DNA of 64,000 nucleotides from Clusia tigrina (lineage: Eukaryota > Arthropoda > Insecta > Diptera > Clusiidae): NCBI GenBank assembly GCA_920105625.2, contig OV050033.1, positions 11,512,001-11,576,000 of the forward strand. The letters run 5' to 3'. Below are positions 24,205 to 37,215 of the stretch, one piece after another. How positions within the stretch are numbered: position 1 is the stretch's first letter; every line of letters begins with the position of its first letter. The notes beneath the pieces were generated by a model. That model saw only the letters and a list, made by a program, of their open reading frames with translations. It had not been told where the DNA came from and searched no databases. Position numbers and translations under genes: made by a program.

Positions 24205-24907
24205 GTCATACAAGGTCTCCATTTCAAAATAAACTAAATTTTGTTTTACGAATGACTTGATGTGTTCGCGCACTGACTAGGAAGTGATGGTATGTTGTGG
24301 AATCTGGGCTGGACGGGTCATTGGATCATATATTTTCGAGAATCCGAATGGTTCAGCTCTTACAGGCAATGGCGAACGTTATCGTGATATGATAAGGAAC
24401 TTTTTATAGCAGAATTGCAAGCCAATGGTTTGGCGAACATATGGTTCTAAGTTGGAACTTCCAACAAGACGGTAGCACATGCGATACTGCTAGAGAAACC
24501 ATGGAATTGTTACGATAAATGTTTCCAGAACAGTTCATTTCGAAATATGGTGATGTGGATTGACCTCCACGGTCATCCGATTTAGCTGTTCCCGACATCT
24601 TTGCAATGGGCTATGTTAAAAGTAAGGTTTATGCAAATAAATCCAGATAATACTGAACAACTTAAAAGGAACGTTAGAGAAGAAAAAAACATGACACAAG
24701 GCGAAATGTGTGAACAAGTGATGAAAACTGTAATCAAAGGAGCTCGTAAGTGTAACCCCAATAGAAGCGGACATTTGGCAGATATTGCTTTTCATACATA
24801 ATTCCAAACTTTAAATAAACGATCTGTAAACATTAAATCTATTTTATTTTAGTTAAAAAAATTATATAAGCAAAAAAAGTAGTAAAGTTTTCGGGTGGAC
24901 ACACTGT
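24205..24907 (+). mobile_element. mariner/Tc1-type transposase fossil
   Basis: With frame breaks and stops the + strand gives ENPNGSALTGNGERYRDMI, then NFQQDGSTCDTARETMELL (the second catalytic Asp in QQDG), then FISKYGDVD and PPRSSDLAVPD (the third-acid region), then KVYANK and a C-terminal GHLADIAFHT followed by a stop. The order and spacing match the insect mariner/Tc1 (IS630) superfamily. The 3' end near 24890-24907 (GGTGGACACACTGTA) looks like a terminal inverted repeat. The N-terminal DNA-binding half and the 5' inverted repeat are missing, so the element is inactive. Confidence 0.85.
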
Positions 24908-27390
24908 ATTTGAGAGCCCAATTTCCATACTTTCATATTGGAACTATTTATGATGGATTCTCAGGGACAAATAAAATGGAAATAGAATTCACAATAAAAA
25001 AACTGGAATAAAAACAAAATTGCTCTTACATTCACTTTTAAAAGAAATTCTCACTGCACACCCCTTATTACAAGTTGGTGTTTAGAATTTGTTTTCATAG
25101 AATTCTTTTAAATATTTTTGAAAATGCCGATGCAACACGCGTATAAAGTGCACGAAAAACGAACTTCACAAACTTCCAATTCAATTAAATTGTCAATGGA
25201 ATACGATACGAAAGTTACAGGTAGCCAATTTTTGTTAGGTATGCAAGCGACACACACACACATACACATGGTTATGACCGCATACGCGTACGCACTCAAG
25301 TTCGCTCAGATTTTTTTGCACACTGAGCGGCAAGTGGCATTTTGCATGTAATAAAATTATTTCTCCCCAATGGGGAATATTTGAAATTTCATACCGAAAC
25401 GGCAGAACGAGCGCATGTCCGGCGGCTTAAACTTGCTTATCATGTGACAAAATGTCAACCAAAATGAAATACACGATCTTACAACAACAATATCTACAAC
25501 AGCCAAAACAACACCAACGGCATCCCCAACAACAACACCAACAATCGCCCACAACGGCACTTGCAATAGCAAAAAGGGCAGCAGCGACTACAACAATAGC
25601 GATGGCAACTATGAAGCCAAGTGAACAACAAAAACAAACACAAAAACACAAAGAGCAAGCAAACCACCTTGTGGACCATTGGACCAAAGCGTCGGATGGC
25701 AACACACGCTGCGTCGTCCACTGAGCATATACACAGAGAGAAGGAGAGAAATAGCCACATTAAGGACAGCAAAGGGCAGCTTAAATGCAGGCGAACGCTA
25801 AACGGTGGCAGCAAATTAAAAGGCAGCAAAGAAATATTCCAACTTTTACTTAATTTGCATATGATTTTTATGGAAAATATTTAAATAAAACAAAAAAAAA
25901 ATTAAATGAAAAGATGCATGTGTAAAAGATGGCACACCGGATGAGCATGAATATGCTTGATTGTGAGTGTGTGCGTGTGTGCCTGTGTTGGTACGTGCGA
26001 GCTGCATAATAAATACTCAGCATATGAGCGAGCGTTGCAACTGAAATGGAGCAGTGTGTTGTACGTACCGCCGACTTAACGAAGTCAGCAGTAGCAGCTT
26101 TGCGCTATCCAATATGTAAAGTTTTTTAGCGTACCTTTTTGTTGTTGCTTTGTTTTTATCTTATTACACTTTGCATTGGACCACACAGCGGTGTACTTGG
26201 CTGGGCAAGATGAGGTATGGTGAGGGAGGGGGAGGAGCTGCGCTAAGCACAAAAGACACACTTGATCTGCATACACTATGAAGTATGTAGCGCCAACAAA
26301 TGCTGCATGAAAGCAAATATAAAACGTTAACTTCCGTGAATTCCTGCTGTGTTTTGGTGTGTGTGTATGTGTGTGCGTGTCAGGGAGTGTGTCAGCATGT
26401 TGCATGGGGGTGGATGCGGCTGTCACTCTTGGTGGTATCAACTAAGCGGCAGCATATTGACAATGCGCAATTTAACTTTTCTTCGCAGGGCGGGAGCAGC
26501 GCCTGAATGGGAATGTTGCTTTCACGCACACACACATGTTCAAGTAAAAGTGAGCGCAGGAGTCTGCTGCAGCAGTTTTTGTATGCCATACGAAACTCAT
26601 CAGCGCAGCCATGCATGGTGTTGTTGGCTGAGAAATGACTCTGTCTCGAGATCATGGCATGTGGATGTGGGCTGTGGACCTCAGCATTAGGGTGAACAAG
26701 TGTGTGCGAAAGTGTGTGTGCGAGTGTGTGTGGATGTTTGTGGTTTACAAAGTGACAGATTTGTTGAGTTTTCTAGGTTGACACATTCGACCAGCCACAA
26801 CAATAAAATTGACGAAATGCTATTGCAGTTTAAACGTCTGCCTAGCTATGTGTGATTGTGTGCGTGCGTACGTGTGTGACTTCAATTTCAATCAGTTCGT
26901 GGCAGAGCTTTGCTGCATTTTTAATATAATAAATAGCCAAAATGGCCGTTGGCATCAATCTTGGCAAATTGTTTTCTGTTTGAGATTTTGATAATTTATT
27001 TGAGCAAAATATTTGCTGACAAACCATAATTTGTTAAAGCATAGTTTACACAATTTATTAAACTTCACAATTTATTAAATTTATTTTAAATAATTTTCCA
27101 AATATTTTTGAAATAATTTTTTTCCACGTTGTATTATTTGGTAATTGATTTCAGCAGATGAGGGGTGGAGAAAAACATTTTAAACTGAAAACTCTACTTA
27201 ATGCGATAATTAATCACGGCTACTGCTGTTGCTGCTGATTTTGAAAGGTTCAAAAGAGCTCCAAAAATTTTAAGTGAAGCAAAACAAAAACAAAAACAAC
27301 TCAACTATGGCAGTGAGGTAGCAACGGCGGCAATATACCCTAAACTTAATCATCCATATATATGATTTTTTTTTTTAGATTTATTTAAGG
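24908..27390. other. unique-looking, microsatellite-rich non-coding island
   Basis: Runs of CAA/CAG (25485-25600) and CA/TG (25250-25270, 25965-25985, 26350-26400, 26700-26735) sit in otherwise non-repetitive sequence that is richer in GC than the flanks. Overlapping frames on both strands at 25427-25884 and 26085-26690 are opened by these simple repeats. No protein family is recognised. It may be regulatory DNA or an intron of an unseen gene. Confidence 0.4.
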
Positions 27391-27391
27391 G

Positions 27392-27450
27392 TGTTGTACA
27401 CCGCGACCTGAAAGATCAATTGTGATACCCCTATTTATATATATAAAATA
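27392..27450 (-). mobile_element. LINE 3' tail remnant (- orientation)
   Basis: Reverse-complemented, the segment reads AGGGGTATCACAATTGATC, then TTTCAGGTCGCGGTGTACAAC, resembling the GGTATCACAATTGG tail at 19215-19230. A T-run at 27367-27378 would be the poly(A) side. It abuts a + strand LINE piece. Confidence 0.45.
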
Positions 27451-27477
27451 TGAGTCTTAAATATCTAAGCTCGTGAC

Positions 27478-27835
27478 TTGCTTAACCGGTCATTGGCCGT
27501 TCGGAAGGCAGGCTTTCAAGTTGGGAGTAATCTCTCATGAATACTGCAGAATCTGTGGGGATGTGGAGGAGGCTGTGGAACATCTCTTCTGTAGGTGCCC
27601 GGCTCTAGGCAGAAACAGAGCGGCTCTTTAGGCAAATACACTTTCAGCTCTCTTACGGAAGTGTCCGGTGCGAAGGTCAAACAAATCCTGCGCTTTATTA
27701 GGGCTTCAAAATGGTTTCATGAGTAAAAGTAGAGGTAGAGTGTTACGCGATTGTATCGCAATGGACCCATATTGGTCTGAGTGAGTTGGTCTATAGACTG
27801 ATTGCCACGAAAACCTAATCTAATATAGGTTATTA
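27478..27835 (+). mobile_element. LINE ORF2 C-terminal fragment
   Basis: The + frame gives LTGHWPFGRQAFKLG, then SHEYCRICGDVEEAVEHLFC and RCPALGRNRAAL, the CxxC...H...C end of jockey/R1-like ORF2. A tail follows that ends CCTAATCTAA near 27825. It is interrupted by stops. This is the best preserved of the LINE C-termini in the window. Confidence 0.8.
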
Positions 27836-28415
27836 GTTGCGTTTTTCTTGACAAGCGCTCCGCTCGCAGTAGAAGTAGCTGTCAGCTGTACTTGTCGGAA
27901 GGCCGGGGACATGCTTTGACCATGACTGTAGTGGATGGGTAGTTTCCACTAGTGGATTAGCAAGTACAAAAACCTGGCAATTGCTGTGGAAACTAAATTT
28001 ATTTGTTATATGGAAATAGAGAGAGAGAGACAGGTATAATATCAGCCTCAGTTAGCGAAATTGTGCCATAACCTGCCAGGTAGGAAACTGTTATTTGAGC
28101 AGAGCGTGCAAGAGAACACCAGATCTGCCATGTTAAATCTGCTTATGGAATGTTAAACATATTGCTCCGGTGCATCAGGGTATGATCCCGCTAACAGCAT
28201 GGTTTTTCCTATCAGTGGTGTCTTTCATTGTAATGAAACCGTAACCTTAGGTTATAAATCTTTAGCATAAAGATTCAGAAATCATTCCCGTATTTAGCGG
28301 AGTTAACTCTTTCCTCTTGGTCGTCTATGTAGTGTAGAGTAGGGTAGTGTAGTGCAGTATGTAAAAATTTCCAATTTCCATATTTGTAAACGAATACCGG
28401 AGCACACCTCCTCAC

Positions 28416-28673
28416 ATCTATCACTTTCGCTGTTGTGTTTGGCAAACAAACACTCCCAGTACATGGACCCTTCAGCTCGGAAGGCAGGGTGCATATAACC
28501 AGCAGTTCGAAGCACGTCCACCAACTAATGAAGTAGCACAAAATTAACGGAAATATGAGGAGTTTTTTCCATGTTTGCTGCTGCTGCTGTTGCTGCTGCT
28601 TTCCTATACGGTGTGTTTTTTTATTTTTAATTTTGCTATTTGCTTCGGCTGCTTTTGATGTACCGAGTGCCAT
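28416..28673 (-). CDS. candidate first coding exon of an unidentified type II membrane protein
   Basis: On the - strand, an ATG in a good context (aacaacATGGCA, 28673-28671) opens 86 codons ending exactly at a strong donor, GAT|GTGAGG (28416/28415), in phase 0. The peptide has a Lys/Ala-rich start, a Gln run (26-33), one hydrophobic segment (about 38-63, LLIFPLILCYFISWW...), then a Cys- and Asn-containing stretch (GPCTGSVCLPNTT, with an N-glycosylation sequon). That layout suits a signal-anchored protein. No family is recognised and no downstream exon was found. It may be spurious, as part of the frame is CAG repeat. Confidence 0.3.
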
Positions 28674-29435
28674 GTTGTTGTTCTTGATGTTGTTGTTGTA
28701 TAGACTGCAGAAAACACACACACACTCCCATCGGTAGTCTAGTAAAATTTGTACAAAACGTAAATAAATAAATTTGTGCTCAAAGAGAGGGGAGCAAATA
28801 AACAAAAACAACAAAAAGGAAAAAACGATATAAGGATTGGATAACTGCAAACTTCCGTCACCTATCCAACTTTGGCAATTTGTCACTCACTGCAAAAAGG
28901 ATTAAAGAGCTTTAAAGGCGCTCCAGCAAGGTAATAAATTGGTGAAATATCTACGGGCATTGTTTGTAGCGCAGATTGACTTTTTCGGAATTTTGTTTTG
29001 GGGTAAATTTCAGCTGCAGTTAAAATACAGATCAAGTTAAAATGTAGCCAGGAAACTTAAATTGTTTAGTGCGGTTGTGTGTGTGTGTACCTGTTGAGAG
29101 TATGATTTACATAAGTCCTATGCCTGATAATATGTTAAGTATACGCCCTGGGAATATTCCAAAAAATTTCAAGTGATTTGGCAGCTTTTGTTGTGGTGAT
29201 GTTGCTGCAAAGTGGTGATAATTCCAGCAAAAATACCAGATAAAGTGAATATAGAATAATGGTAGAAACTCGAAAGTATTACAGATGCATTTGTAACAAA
29301 AAGGGAACTTTAAACTCCATATCAGTCTTGATATGTTTTTGGATTCATAAGTCTAATATAATTTGTTCATTGCATCAACATGAGCACAATCAATTCAGGA
29401 TTCTTGATAAGGGAAATGTGTTTTATTTTATAGAT

Positions 29436-29520
29436 AGAAGTGGGGTAGGCCGGAGAGCCGCCGAAGAAGGAAGTATGTCCAAGCACTCAGACTTTAATGC
29501 CCATTGTACTCTAAGCCTTT
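29436..29520 (+). repeat. dispersed repeat, copy 2 of 3
   Basis: It shares GATAGAAGTGGGGTAGGCC, then GGAGAGCCGCCGAAGAAGGA and TCCAAGCACTCAGAC...GATG-like and CCATTGTACT with the copies at 8236-8330 and 63375-63450. It lies directly next to the tail of SINE copy C, so the SINE may have inserted beside or into it. Confidence 0.65.
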
Positions 29521-29527
29521 ATTTATA

Positions 29528-29742
29528 GTTTTATTATTATTTTTATTATTGCTATTATACTTACACCATTACTAATTATGTCTGTAAGTGGTTGGGGATT
29601 GCGTACTAGCAACTAAGGCCTTCGATTCGAAGAGAAAAAGATTTAGAAAGAATCATTTCTGAGATAATGCCCGAGGCAATATTCGAGTCAGCGACCTCAT
29701 GAGTGTGAGTATACCATGCTTACCCCTAGACCACAGATTCCT
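29528..29742 (-). mobile_element. tRNA-derived SINE, copy C (longest)
   Basis: On the - strand it starts near 29742 with TGTGGTCTAGGGGTAAGCAT and has GACTCGAATATTGCC in the B-box position. The body contains AATCGAAGGCCTTAGTTGC (reverse of GCAACTAAGGCCTTCGA), shared with copy D, and it ends in an AAT/TAA-rich tail (29528-29556). It is bounded by unrelated sequence. Confidence 0.75.
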
Positions 29743-30049
29743 TGTCTCCTTATTCCTTACATCAACATAAAGTGAATTTTAATGAAATTACCATATAAAA
29801 TGGGTATAATAAGAATCCGTAATACGGAGGATAATATTTCTTAAATAGTTTAACTATTTTTTTTGCTTACATCCGGATAAAATACGTGTATAGGAGTTTT
29901 GGTCGGTGATATCTACCATCTAATGGCTTCGGTTATTTCTTCACGGAGCAACTTTTCAGACCGATGTACTAAGATTTGTGGTAGCTTGAAGAGTTGTTTG
30001 GTTCGTTGTCACTTAGTCCATCGATAGCTATAAGCAATGAAAACATGAC

Positions 30050-30160
30050 AGACGATGGCATTACATGTTCTAGTAGGAATACCTCCACTAAGTTTGGTCA
30101 TCAAAGGAGACGGCTTGTTCTCAGGCTTAAACAATGTTTCGCATAAAATATCAAATTGGT
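30050..30160 (+). mobile_element. possible LINE reverse-transcriptase fragment
   Basis: The + frame ALHVLVGIPPLSLVIKG resembles the ALxVxAGxxPLxL segment near the C-terminus of R1/jockey-type reverse transcriptases. The match is short, with no other landmark around it. Confidence 0.4.
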
Positions 30161-33100
30161 TGAACTGCACTACAGACAATGATAATAATAATAGTACCTA
30201 TGTCCAAGGATGCTCGAATCTTAAACCACAATTACTTGCCGATCAGCTTCCTTATACGATTTGTCCCCACGAATTTAGATCTGCCAATCAAATAAGAATG
30301 TGAGACAATATGCAAACCTGGCAGTGTCACATTGGGCCAACATATTTCAAGCTTGGAAATCACTAGCAACAAGTACCTGGAGGCTGAGACACTCCTGTTT
30401 TAGGGTTTCTGTTCTATTCTCCGCTACTAATACAGCACTCCTGACACCATCACATACCCGAGGCACCCCTGCCCTTTGTATAAACTCAGCTCATAGTCTT
30501 CCACACTTATTTTCTTATGTCAAAGTGGCACAGAAATGGCATGTGCTGCAGAATCACTAACGAATATACCCCATTCCCCCTTCCAATCTATATTTGTCTC
30601 TGCCACAATTTCAAATTATGAAGCACGCTTTTGAGCGTTTTTCCGTCAAACATTCGAAAAGAACGTTCGCATGAGTGGGTTGGTGAATGCGTACCTTGTG
30701 TGAGTGTGTGTGGGAGTGCATGTGTGCGGGCGGGAAGGTCAATTCAGAGTCAAATTATATGCGCTGGAATTAATGCAATTGCATTGTCAGCAGTTTATGC
30801 AAATAAGCATTATGCAAATAAATGTCATATTAATTTCATGCTTTATGGAATGCGCGCTTTTTGCTGCTGCCGCCGCTGCCTCTGTCGCTGCTGCTGTCGC
30901 TACTGCTTCATAGTCGATGGTGCAGGGTGGCTGAGTGATAGGTGTATAGAGTGTGCAAATTTAAATAAATTACATGCATAATTTAATTGAAAAGTGCACT
31001 CAATTGCCACGTGCAACGAGGCAAAAACATTCGCTGAATGTTTGCTTTGAATTTTAAAAATTCATTTTAATATTTTTAAAATTCCCGCAGAGCGTTTAAC
31101 TACCTATTGTTAGAACGATTGTGTCAGACAGAAAAAATGAAATTGTCCTGGCGTTTGCAAGTAGTGATCTAAAAGTCAACGCAGGTTTGCTGGGAACCAT
31201 TTTTAGTTCCAGAGCGCGCCTTTCCTTCAACGTAGTTCGTAGGGCGCTCTTACAAATTTCGTGACTGTGCCAAACATTCGAAATGTAGTTTTTGTTGAAT
31301 AGGGATTCAAGTTCTTCCAAAGGTGTTATATATTTGATTGATATACATTCAGCAGTTGTCATCGACTAACTCTATTAACAGGTTCCTATATATAATAGTT
31401 TTCATCAGCTACCAGAGAGAGTGTTGGGTGTCCAGTACTTATGAGAACATACATAACAAAAGGGGAAGACAGTATCGTTATTCTTATTTAATAGGCTATA
31501 AGAGCACCGCATCCTGAAACATTTTATGTGTAGCCACGTACCCAACTAAAACAATTCTAGACTATTTATAAATCTCCTAACTACTGTGGGCTTAATTTTA
31601 ATTGGTGATTTGGACCTAAGATCCCCTCTGCCTAGGTAGTTAAGTCCGCTTCTTGCCACCGCTGGGCAAGTGCTTAGAACGACTTCTGCTGTTTCAGGCA
31701 AGAACACAATAAAACGGCTAAGAAGTCTATATTTCGGCTATACGAGTGTTCCTAAGGATATATGCACGAAGACAAGAACTCTGCACATAGAGAGGCATTC
31801 AAGAGGCTATCAGAGCAATACCCGCCACTGCTGGCACCGTAGGATAAACTTATATTTAGAGTTTCTTTTGGAATAAAGTATATCATCACCTTCACGACGA
31901 GGGAACGATGGAGAGGCCCGGGGTCGCTCTTCGGAGGCAAAATTCATTATTTGCAGTTACAACAATGGCTTCATTGCCTGATCAATTGATTTGAACCGAA
32001 TCCTATTATATACACTACAATTCATTGAGAATATTATTAGTATATTTAGGTAAAAGGATATGGTATCGTTTTTAAATCAATCACGTCGTGTTTTCAAAAG
32101 TTCGTTCACTTTTGCGACAATTTTTGTGTGGAGTATTTTGGGTTTTGTTTTTTTTAGAGCAAATTAATAAAAATTTAAAAACTTGTTTAAGTAAACAAAA
32201 ACTTGTTAAATGTGGTACAAACACACCCACACACACACACATCGTCCCACACACAGCCACCCACATGTACACGCTCCACACATATACAAAGACTGCCGCC
32301 AATAGAAAAATGATCTTTTTGTTTAAACTGGAAAATCCTTTTGAACACGGTCCGATAAAAACTGTCCAATAAACTGATGAAAATATAAATTAATAAGTGG
32401 ATAGAGCAGAGCAGGCATTCCACAGAAGCTGTCATTTCCATTGCAGCCGGAACTGATGCTCAGGGCTGGATTTGTTAATAGGTTGAATAGACCAGAGCCC
32501 AGCATAGCACAAATAAATAACCGCCAAAAAATAGTTATAATTGACATATAAACATAATTTTCAACATTAAGTAAGTATTTGCATAAACGAATTGAGTACT
32601 GGTGGAATGGATTTCTGATTCCTTGTTTGTTGGAGTCCTTGAATTGGACTTGTTTGAATTATTGGTTCAACGAAGGTTGAAATATAACCATTATGTGAAT
32701 ATAGGAGCACATGATGGAACATTATATTGCCACAGGATTAATGTTTAGGTTTTGAGTTTAGTTGTGTGATGCAAAAATCGAGCTTTAAAATTATGTACAC
32801 CAATATTCTAAATATTATAGAGCAACAGGTATAGTAACTGTCCTTTCCTTTTTATCATTATCCTTCTACCATTTATCGATATGACAAAGTTATTTAGAAA
32901 TTCGTTTAGCTCTAATAACCAAATTTAGAATATTCACATACATATATATATTTCCTATAAATGTTCCATTCCACCCTCCGCCGATTTGAGAGAAAGAGAT
33001 AGCATCATAAATGGCTCACTGTTGATGATTCATTGTCCATGCCGTACGAAATGATAGCATATCATTAATGATTTACACCTCCTGCGAGGAACACCAGAAT

Positions 33101-36100
33101 CGCCAGGGGGTATTCGAATGTTGTAGAGCTATTTTGAATGTGATATTTAATATTAAAGTTTTTGTCACAATTAAACGCAAATTTGTTTTAAATATTTTCG
33201 CATTTCAAATTATTGCTTAGAGAAATTAGTTTTAATTTATTATCTGCACAAAATTTCAAATAGTTATTAATATTATTCCCAATATTGTTCCCCCCAGGGA
33301 CATGATATTTATATCAGCACAGGGACTTTCATAAAATAAATGCGGCCCAGGCCAATGCCAGTGCCAGTGCCAATGCTGCTGCTGCAGAACGTGCGCAATC
33401 TGTTCGCACGGTTAGTTGCTTATCAAATCGCACAAGTAACTAAATGATAACATCTCCGCTTTAGCCAGGCATGAGCATTTATGCAGAATACATGTGTGCG
33501 TGTGTGTGTGGTCGAGTGTTCCGTCGTGTGTGGTCGAGTGGTTTGTTCGCTTGTGTTCGTATGTTTGACGTGTATTTGTTTGCTAGTGTTCGTGTGTTTG
33601 TGTAGTTGGTTGTGTAGCTTATGAAGAGCTGCATGCTAAATGAAATGTACGCCCCGCAGGCAAATTTTGTGAATTATGACGAGCGAACGGGAATTGATGT
33701 TAATCTTATTTTTGCCCTGGTGTTGCGCTCCTTCACTCCTGCTTACTTACTTTCCCCTACACAATTTCCCCGCAGCAGCACCGCGTTCCCAGAAAGGCAG
33801 CATGTTTGATCTGCACTTTTGCTGTCAGAAGCGCTGACTTTGTCGTTTGTGCATTGCGATTCATGCGCTTCAATTGGCAAAAGTACTTTTTAGCTGGCAA
33901 CATATTCCGGATCCAGCGCTGGGAACGATGGAGTGGCACTGAGAGCCACGCAGCAGTTATGTCACAAATAAATCAATGAAATATTTATTTCCGAGTGTGC
34001 TTAGAAAATATCGCTGAATATCTGTCTTTTTTTCTATATTTTTTCCATCTTTTTTTATTTTATTTATTTTTTATTACTAGCATCGTTGTTGTTGTTGTTG
34101 CTGCTGTTGTTGATGATGTTGTTGCTGTTGTTGTAGTGTTACAAATGTTGCAATAAATTTGTTCATAGATAAATTTGTCAATGCAATGAATGTCGGTTGG
34201 CAAAAGGTGCTGCAGGATATGTTGCTGCATGTTCGCAGATAATAAATTTTGTTTGTGGCATCCATGTTGGGAGGAGTTACGTACATGGCAACGACATATG
34301 CGGCGCATAAGGACATTTAAAGGCATATATTCGTGGCAGCGAGAGAGAAATATGATAATAATATGCCAAAGTATTTTTCTAGGACGTGAAGGGAGGGTGG
34401 TGTGGTGAATTTATAGGAAAAATATTCCTTTGAAAAATCCAAATTTGGAAATTGGAGCGAAACAATTTTCTAAACGACTTTGCCATATCAATAATATATG
34501 GTAGGGATAATGATAAAAAGGAAAGGTAAGTTACTATTACACCTGATGCTCTAATATAAACAGAGCATCCTTCAAGTGTCCAGAGGGGAGTGTTAAGAGT
34601 TTCCCCCTTTTTCTTTTTATAAGCAATTTTCTATCACAACGTTTAATGGAGTGGGTATAAGCAGCTAGGATCTCTATTTCTTGGACTTTTCATTGTGTTC
34701 CTGAAAAGAAAAATGTCCATGATTGATGGGTTGGAAGGGGCACTTCGGAAAAAATTAGCCCAGATTGGCTTCAGTGGCTGTGCTAGGTTTTTTAACCCGC
34801 GTATACGGTTGGTTTTTTCTACCTAAGTTTCACCTAAGTTTACTTCGAAAACTGTCGATAACTTGTATGTGTCCCTTTTGCCCAAGTACTTAGATGAATC
34901 ATACCATGTTCCACGGCAATGTGCCATAGTTTTTCTCTGTGTGTACTGATGTCGTCAGACAAGGGGAATAAGGCGCGATGAATGTGTGAAGTGCTGCATA
35001 GCTTCGGTCTCTTCGCTCGAACCCGGGTCAATACATCAAAGGCAACATGCTCTCAGCTTCTTGAGTACAGGTTTATTGGTGATTAACCAGCCATGCTTCA
35101 CAGGCACACGTGCCCAATTCGTCGATTTATCACTTAACACCACATTCGACTAATAGCGTTTACTGTTTTCACTTGCCCAGGTCCTTCGTTTGTTTATGTG
35201 GTCTACCATAAGCAAAGGCTTCAAGATTGTAGAGCGAAATTTGATATTTGGGTTTTGTGAGCTCTGCCTGACTTCATTGAGACCAATGTTTTAATTCTCT
35301 TTTTGAAAAGCTTCTCCTTAACTTCCAAGAGTGGGATTCTGATTGAACAACTTCAAACTTACATTTCTTTTCCCGCATTGTTTAATTCTCCGTCAACTTT
35401 TGCAGTCAAATGGATATTCTCTTGGTTCCATCTCAGGACATTTGGTGATAAATTATACTAATATTCTCGAGTAATTTCTGGGCCTGTTTTTTCATCATTT
35501 CAATGCCCACCCTTTTCCTTACCAAATTTTCTCACCAATACAAATTTAAAAAAAAACTCGCCACCAGGACTTCATAAGTGCTCCTCCTAGTATGCTGACT
35601 TCCATGGAGGTGGACACCAGTCGAATTGCAGCTTGTTGGACTTTGCATGGAAAGATGAAGGGGCAACTTTTCCACTGACTCCGTAATAAAAATCTCCAAT
35701 TTAAGCAGAATTAATGAACGGCATTAATATTATATACCATTAAATGCGGATGATCGGGAGCGTTCCGTATGCCACAAAAGTACTGCATTAAAATTTAATT
35801 CGATTTATATTTTGCAATTACAAATTAACTTTTTCGCCGAGGCCACTGTTGTCGATATTCGCAAATTATTAATCAGATTTATTGGGGTGGATGAGGCGTC
35901 GATATTCGTCAATGTAAATTATTTACATTTGGTTTCATATTTTTTCGCATATAACAAAAACATATAATTTAATACGAATCCATCATGCAATTTTAATTAC
36001 AGTTGGCTTTGTGGTTGCTGAGGCCATTATTGCACTATTAACCTTTTGACCGGCTTTAAATGTATTTATACAGGTTGTTTATAGTTGTTGTGGCACCATT

Positions 36101-36229
36101 CTTAGCATGGATTTCGCATACATTTTCAAAACTACCTTTAAGAGAACTTTAACACAATTCCTCAAGACGAGAATGGCAAAAAAACATACAAATGCCAAAG
36201 GCATCTGAGCCGCCACTTAGATTGAGTTA
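30161..36229. other. intergenic, no gene recognised
   Basis: TG/CA-rich and trinucleotide (GCT/GTT) stretches occur at 30690-30910, 32220-32270, 33490-33600 and 34080-34140, within sequence that otherwise looks unique. The many short frames on both strands overlap these simple repeats. The segment 34730-35680 has a weakly coding-like - strand but cannot be assigned to a family. Confidence 0.35.
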
Positions 36230-37015
36230 AGGGGGTGGGACAGCAGTGGCAAAGATAAAGTTTTAGCGTTTGCTCATCACTTGGAAAAAGTATTTGAACC
36301 AAATCCTTCGACCAACAATCTCATAATACCACCTCTGGTCACCCAAGATTCGAGAAACCCACTTCAGCTGAAGACCAAGGATATTAACTGTGAAGAATCA
36401 TATCAACCTGTAAAAATCTCCAGGATACAAGTTAAGTACGAATAATTGGTTGGTGAGTTATCGGATATACCCTTCAGTATATTAAGACAATTGTTCGAAG
36501 GAATATGTCGAATTGGCTATTTTCCCTCATATATATCATGGTAATCATGATATCTAAATCCGGAAAAAATAAAACTCAACCGATGACACACAAACCTATC
36601 AGTATCCTTCCAACGCTGTCAAAACTATTTGAAAGACTCCTGATGTGGAAAATGCCAACACATGTGCCAGAAAGTGGAATCATACCACTTGGGATTTCGC
36701 CCAAGACACGCTACAGCTGAGCAAGTAAATCATTGAACAATTGCCCTACGTAAGGCTACTTGCCTTAAAATTGCTTTAAACGGCGTATCTATTTCTCAAG
36801 CTAATGAAGTAATCTACTTAGGGGTCCATCTCGACAGTAGACTGACTTGGCGCCAGCACATCGACGTAGATCGCACACAAATGAAGCTGAAGGCACATGG
36901 CATCAATTCGTTATTTAAGAAGAAATCCGGACTGAGCCTAGAGCAGAATGTTCTACTTTATAACGCAGTTTAATTTTCACTGCGCTGCTGGTGTCGATCG
37001 TGTCATTTTGTGCAG
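36230..37015 (+). mobile_element. jockey-clade LINE reverse transcriptase, internally deleted
   Basis: The + strand shows the upstream ORF2 segment (LAFAHHLEKVFEPNP), then KSGKNKTQP...KPISILPTLSKLFERLL (the RT motif 'pgK...yRPISLLptlsKlfErll'), then a jump to VIYLGVHLDSRLTWRQHI and QNVLLYNA, which are the post-RT landmarks. The catalytic core between them, including the FADD box, is missing. Stops and frameshifts are also present. It is a clear but dead copy. Confidence 0.85.
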
Positions 37016-37039
37016 ACGAATGAGCTTTTCAGGGATACC

Positions 37040-37215
37040 AATCCCTGACATTGCGGGTCGTGCAGTCGAAGGCGGTTTATAATCGACGAATGGGTGGTCG
37101 GGTCTTTTCTAGGATGTGGCGTAGTGTGAATAGCTGGTCAATGGTGGACCTATTAGGCTTGAAGCCACACGGATAAGGTCCAATCAGACAATTACTCCAA
37201 ATAAATACAAATACA
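37040..37215 (-). mobile_element. second LINE fragment, antisense reverse transcriptase
   Basis: The reverse complement gives GPYPCGFKPNRSTIDQLFTL followed by RHILEKTRP and TAFDCTT. This is the conserved 'qCGFRpgkSTiDQiFtLRqilEKt...kAFDs' block of a non-LTR reverse transcriptase of a different type from the jockey piece beside it. It is short and broken. Confidence 0.8.

Noticed and set aside
25427..25884. Gln/Ala-rich + frame and Cys/Val-rich - frames
   Set aside because: Opened by CAA/CAG simple repeats on both strands; no conserved feature.
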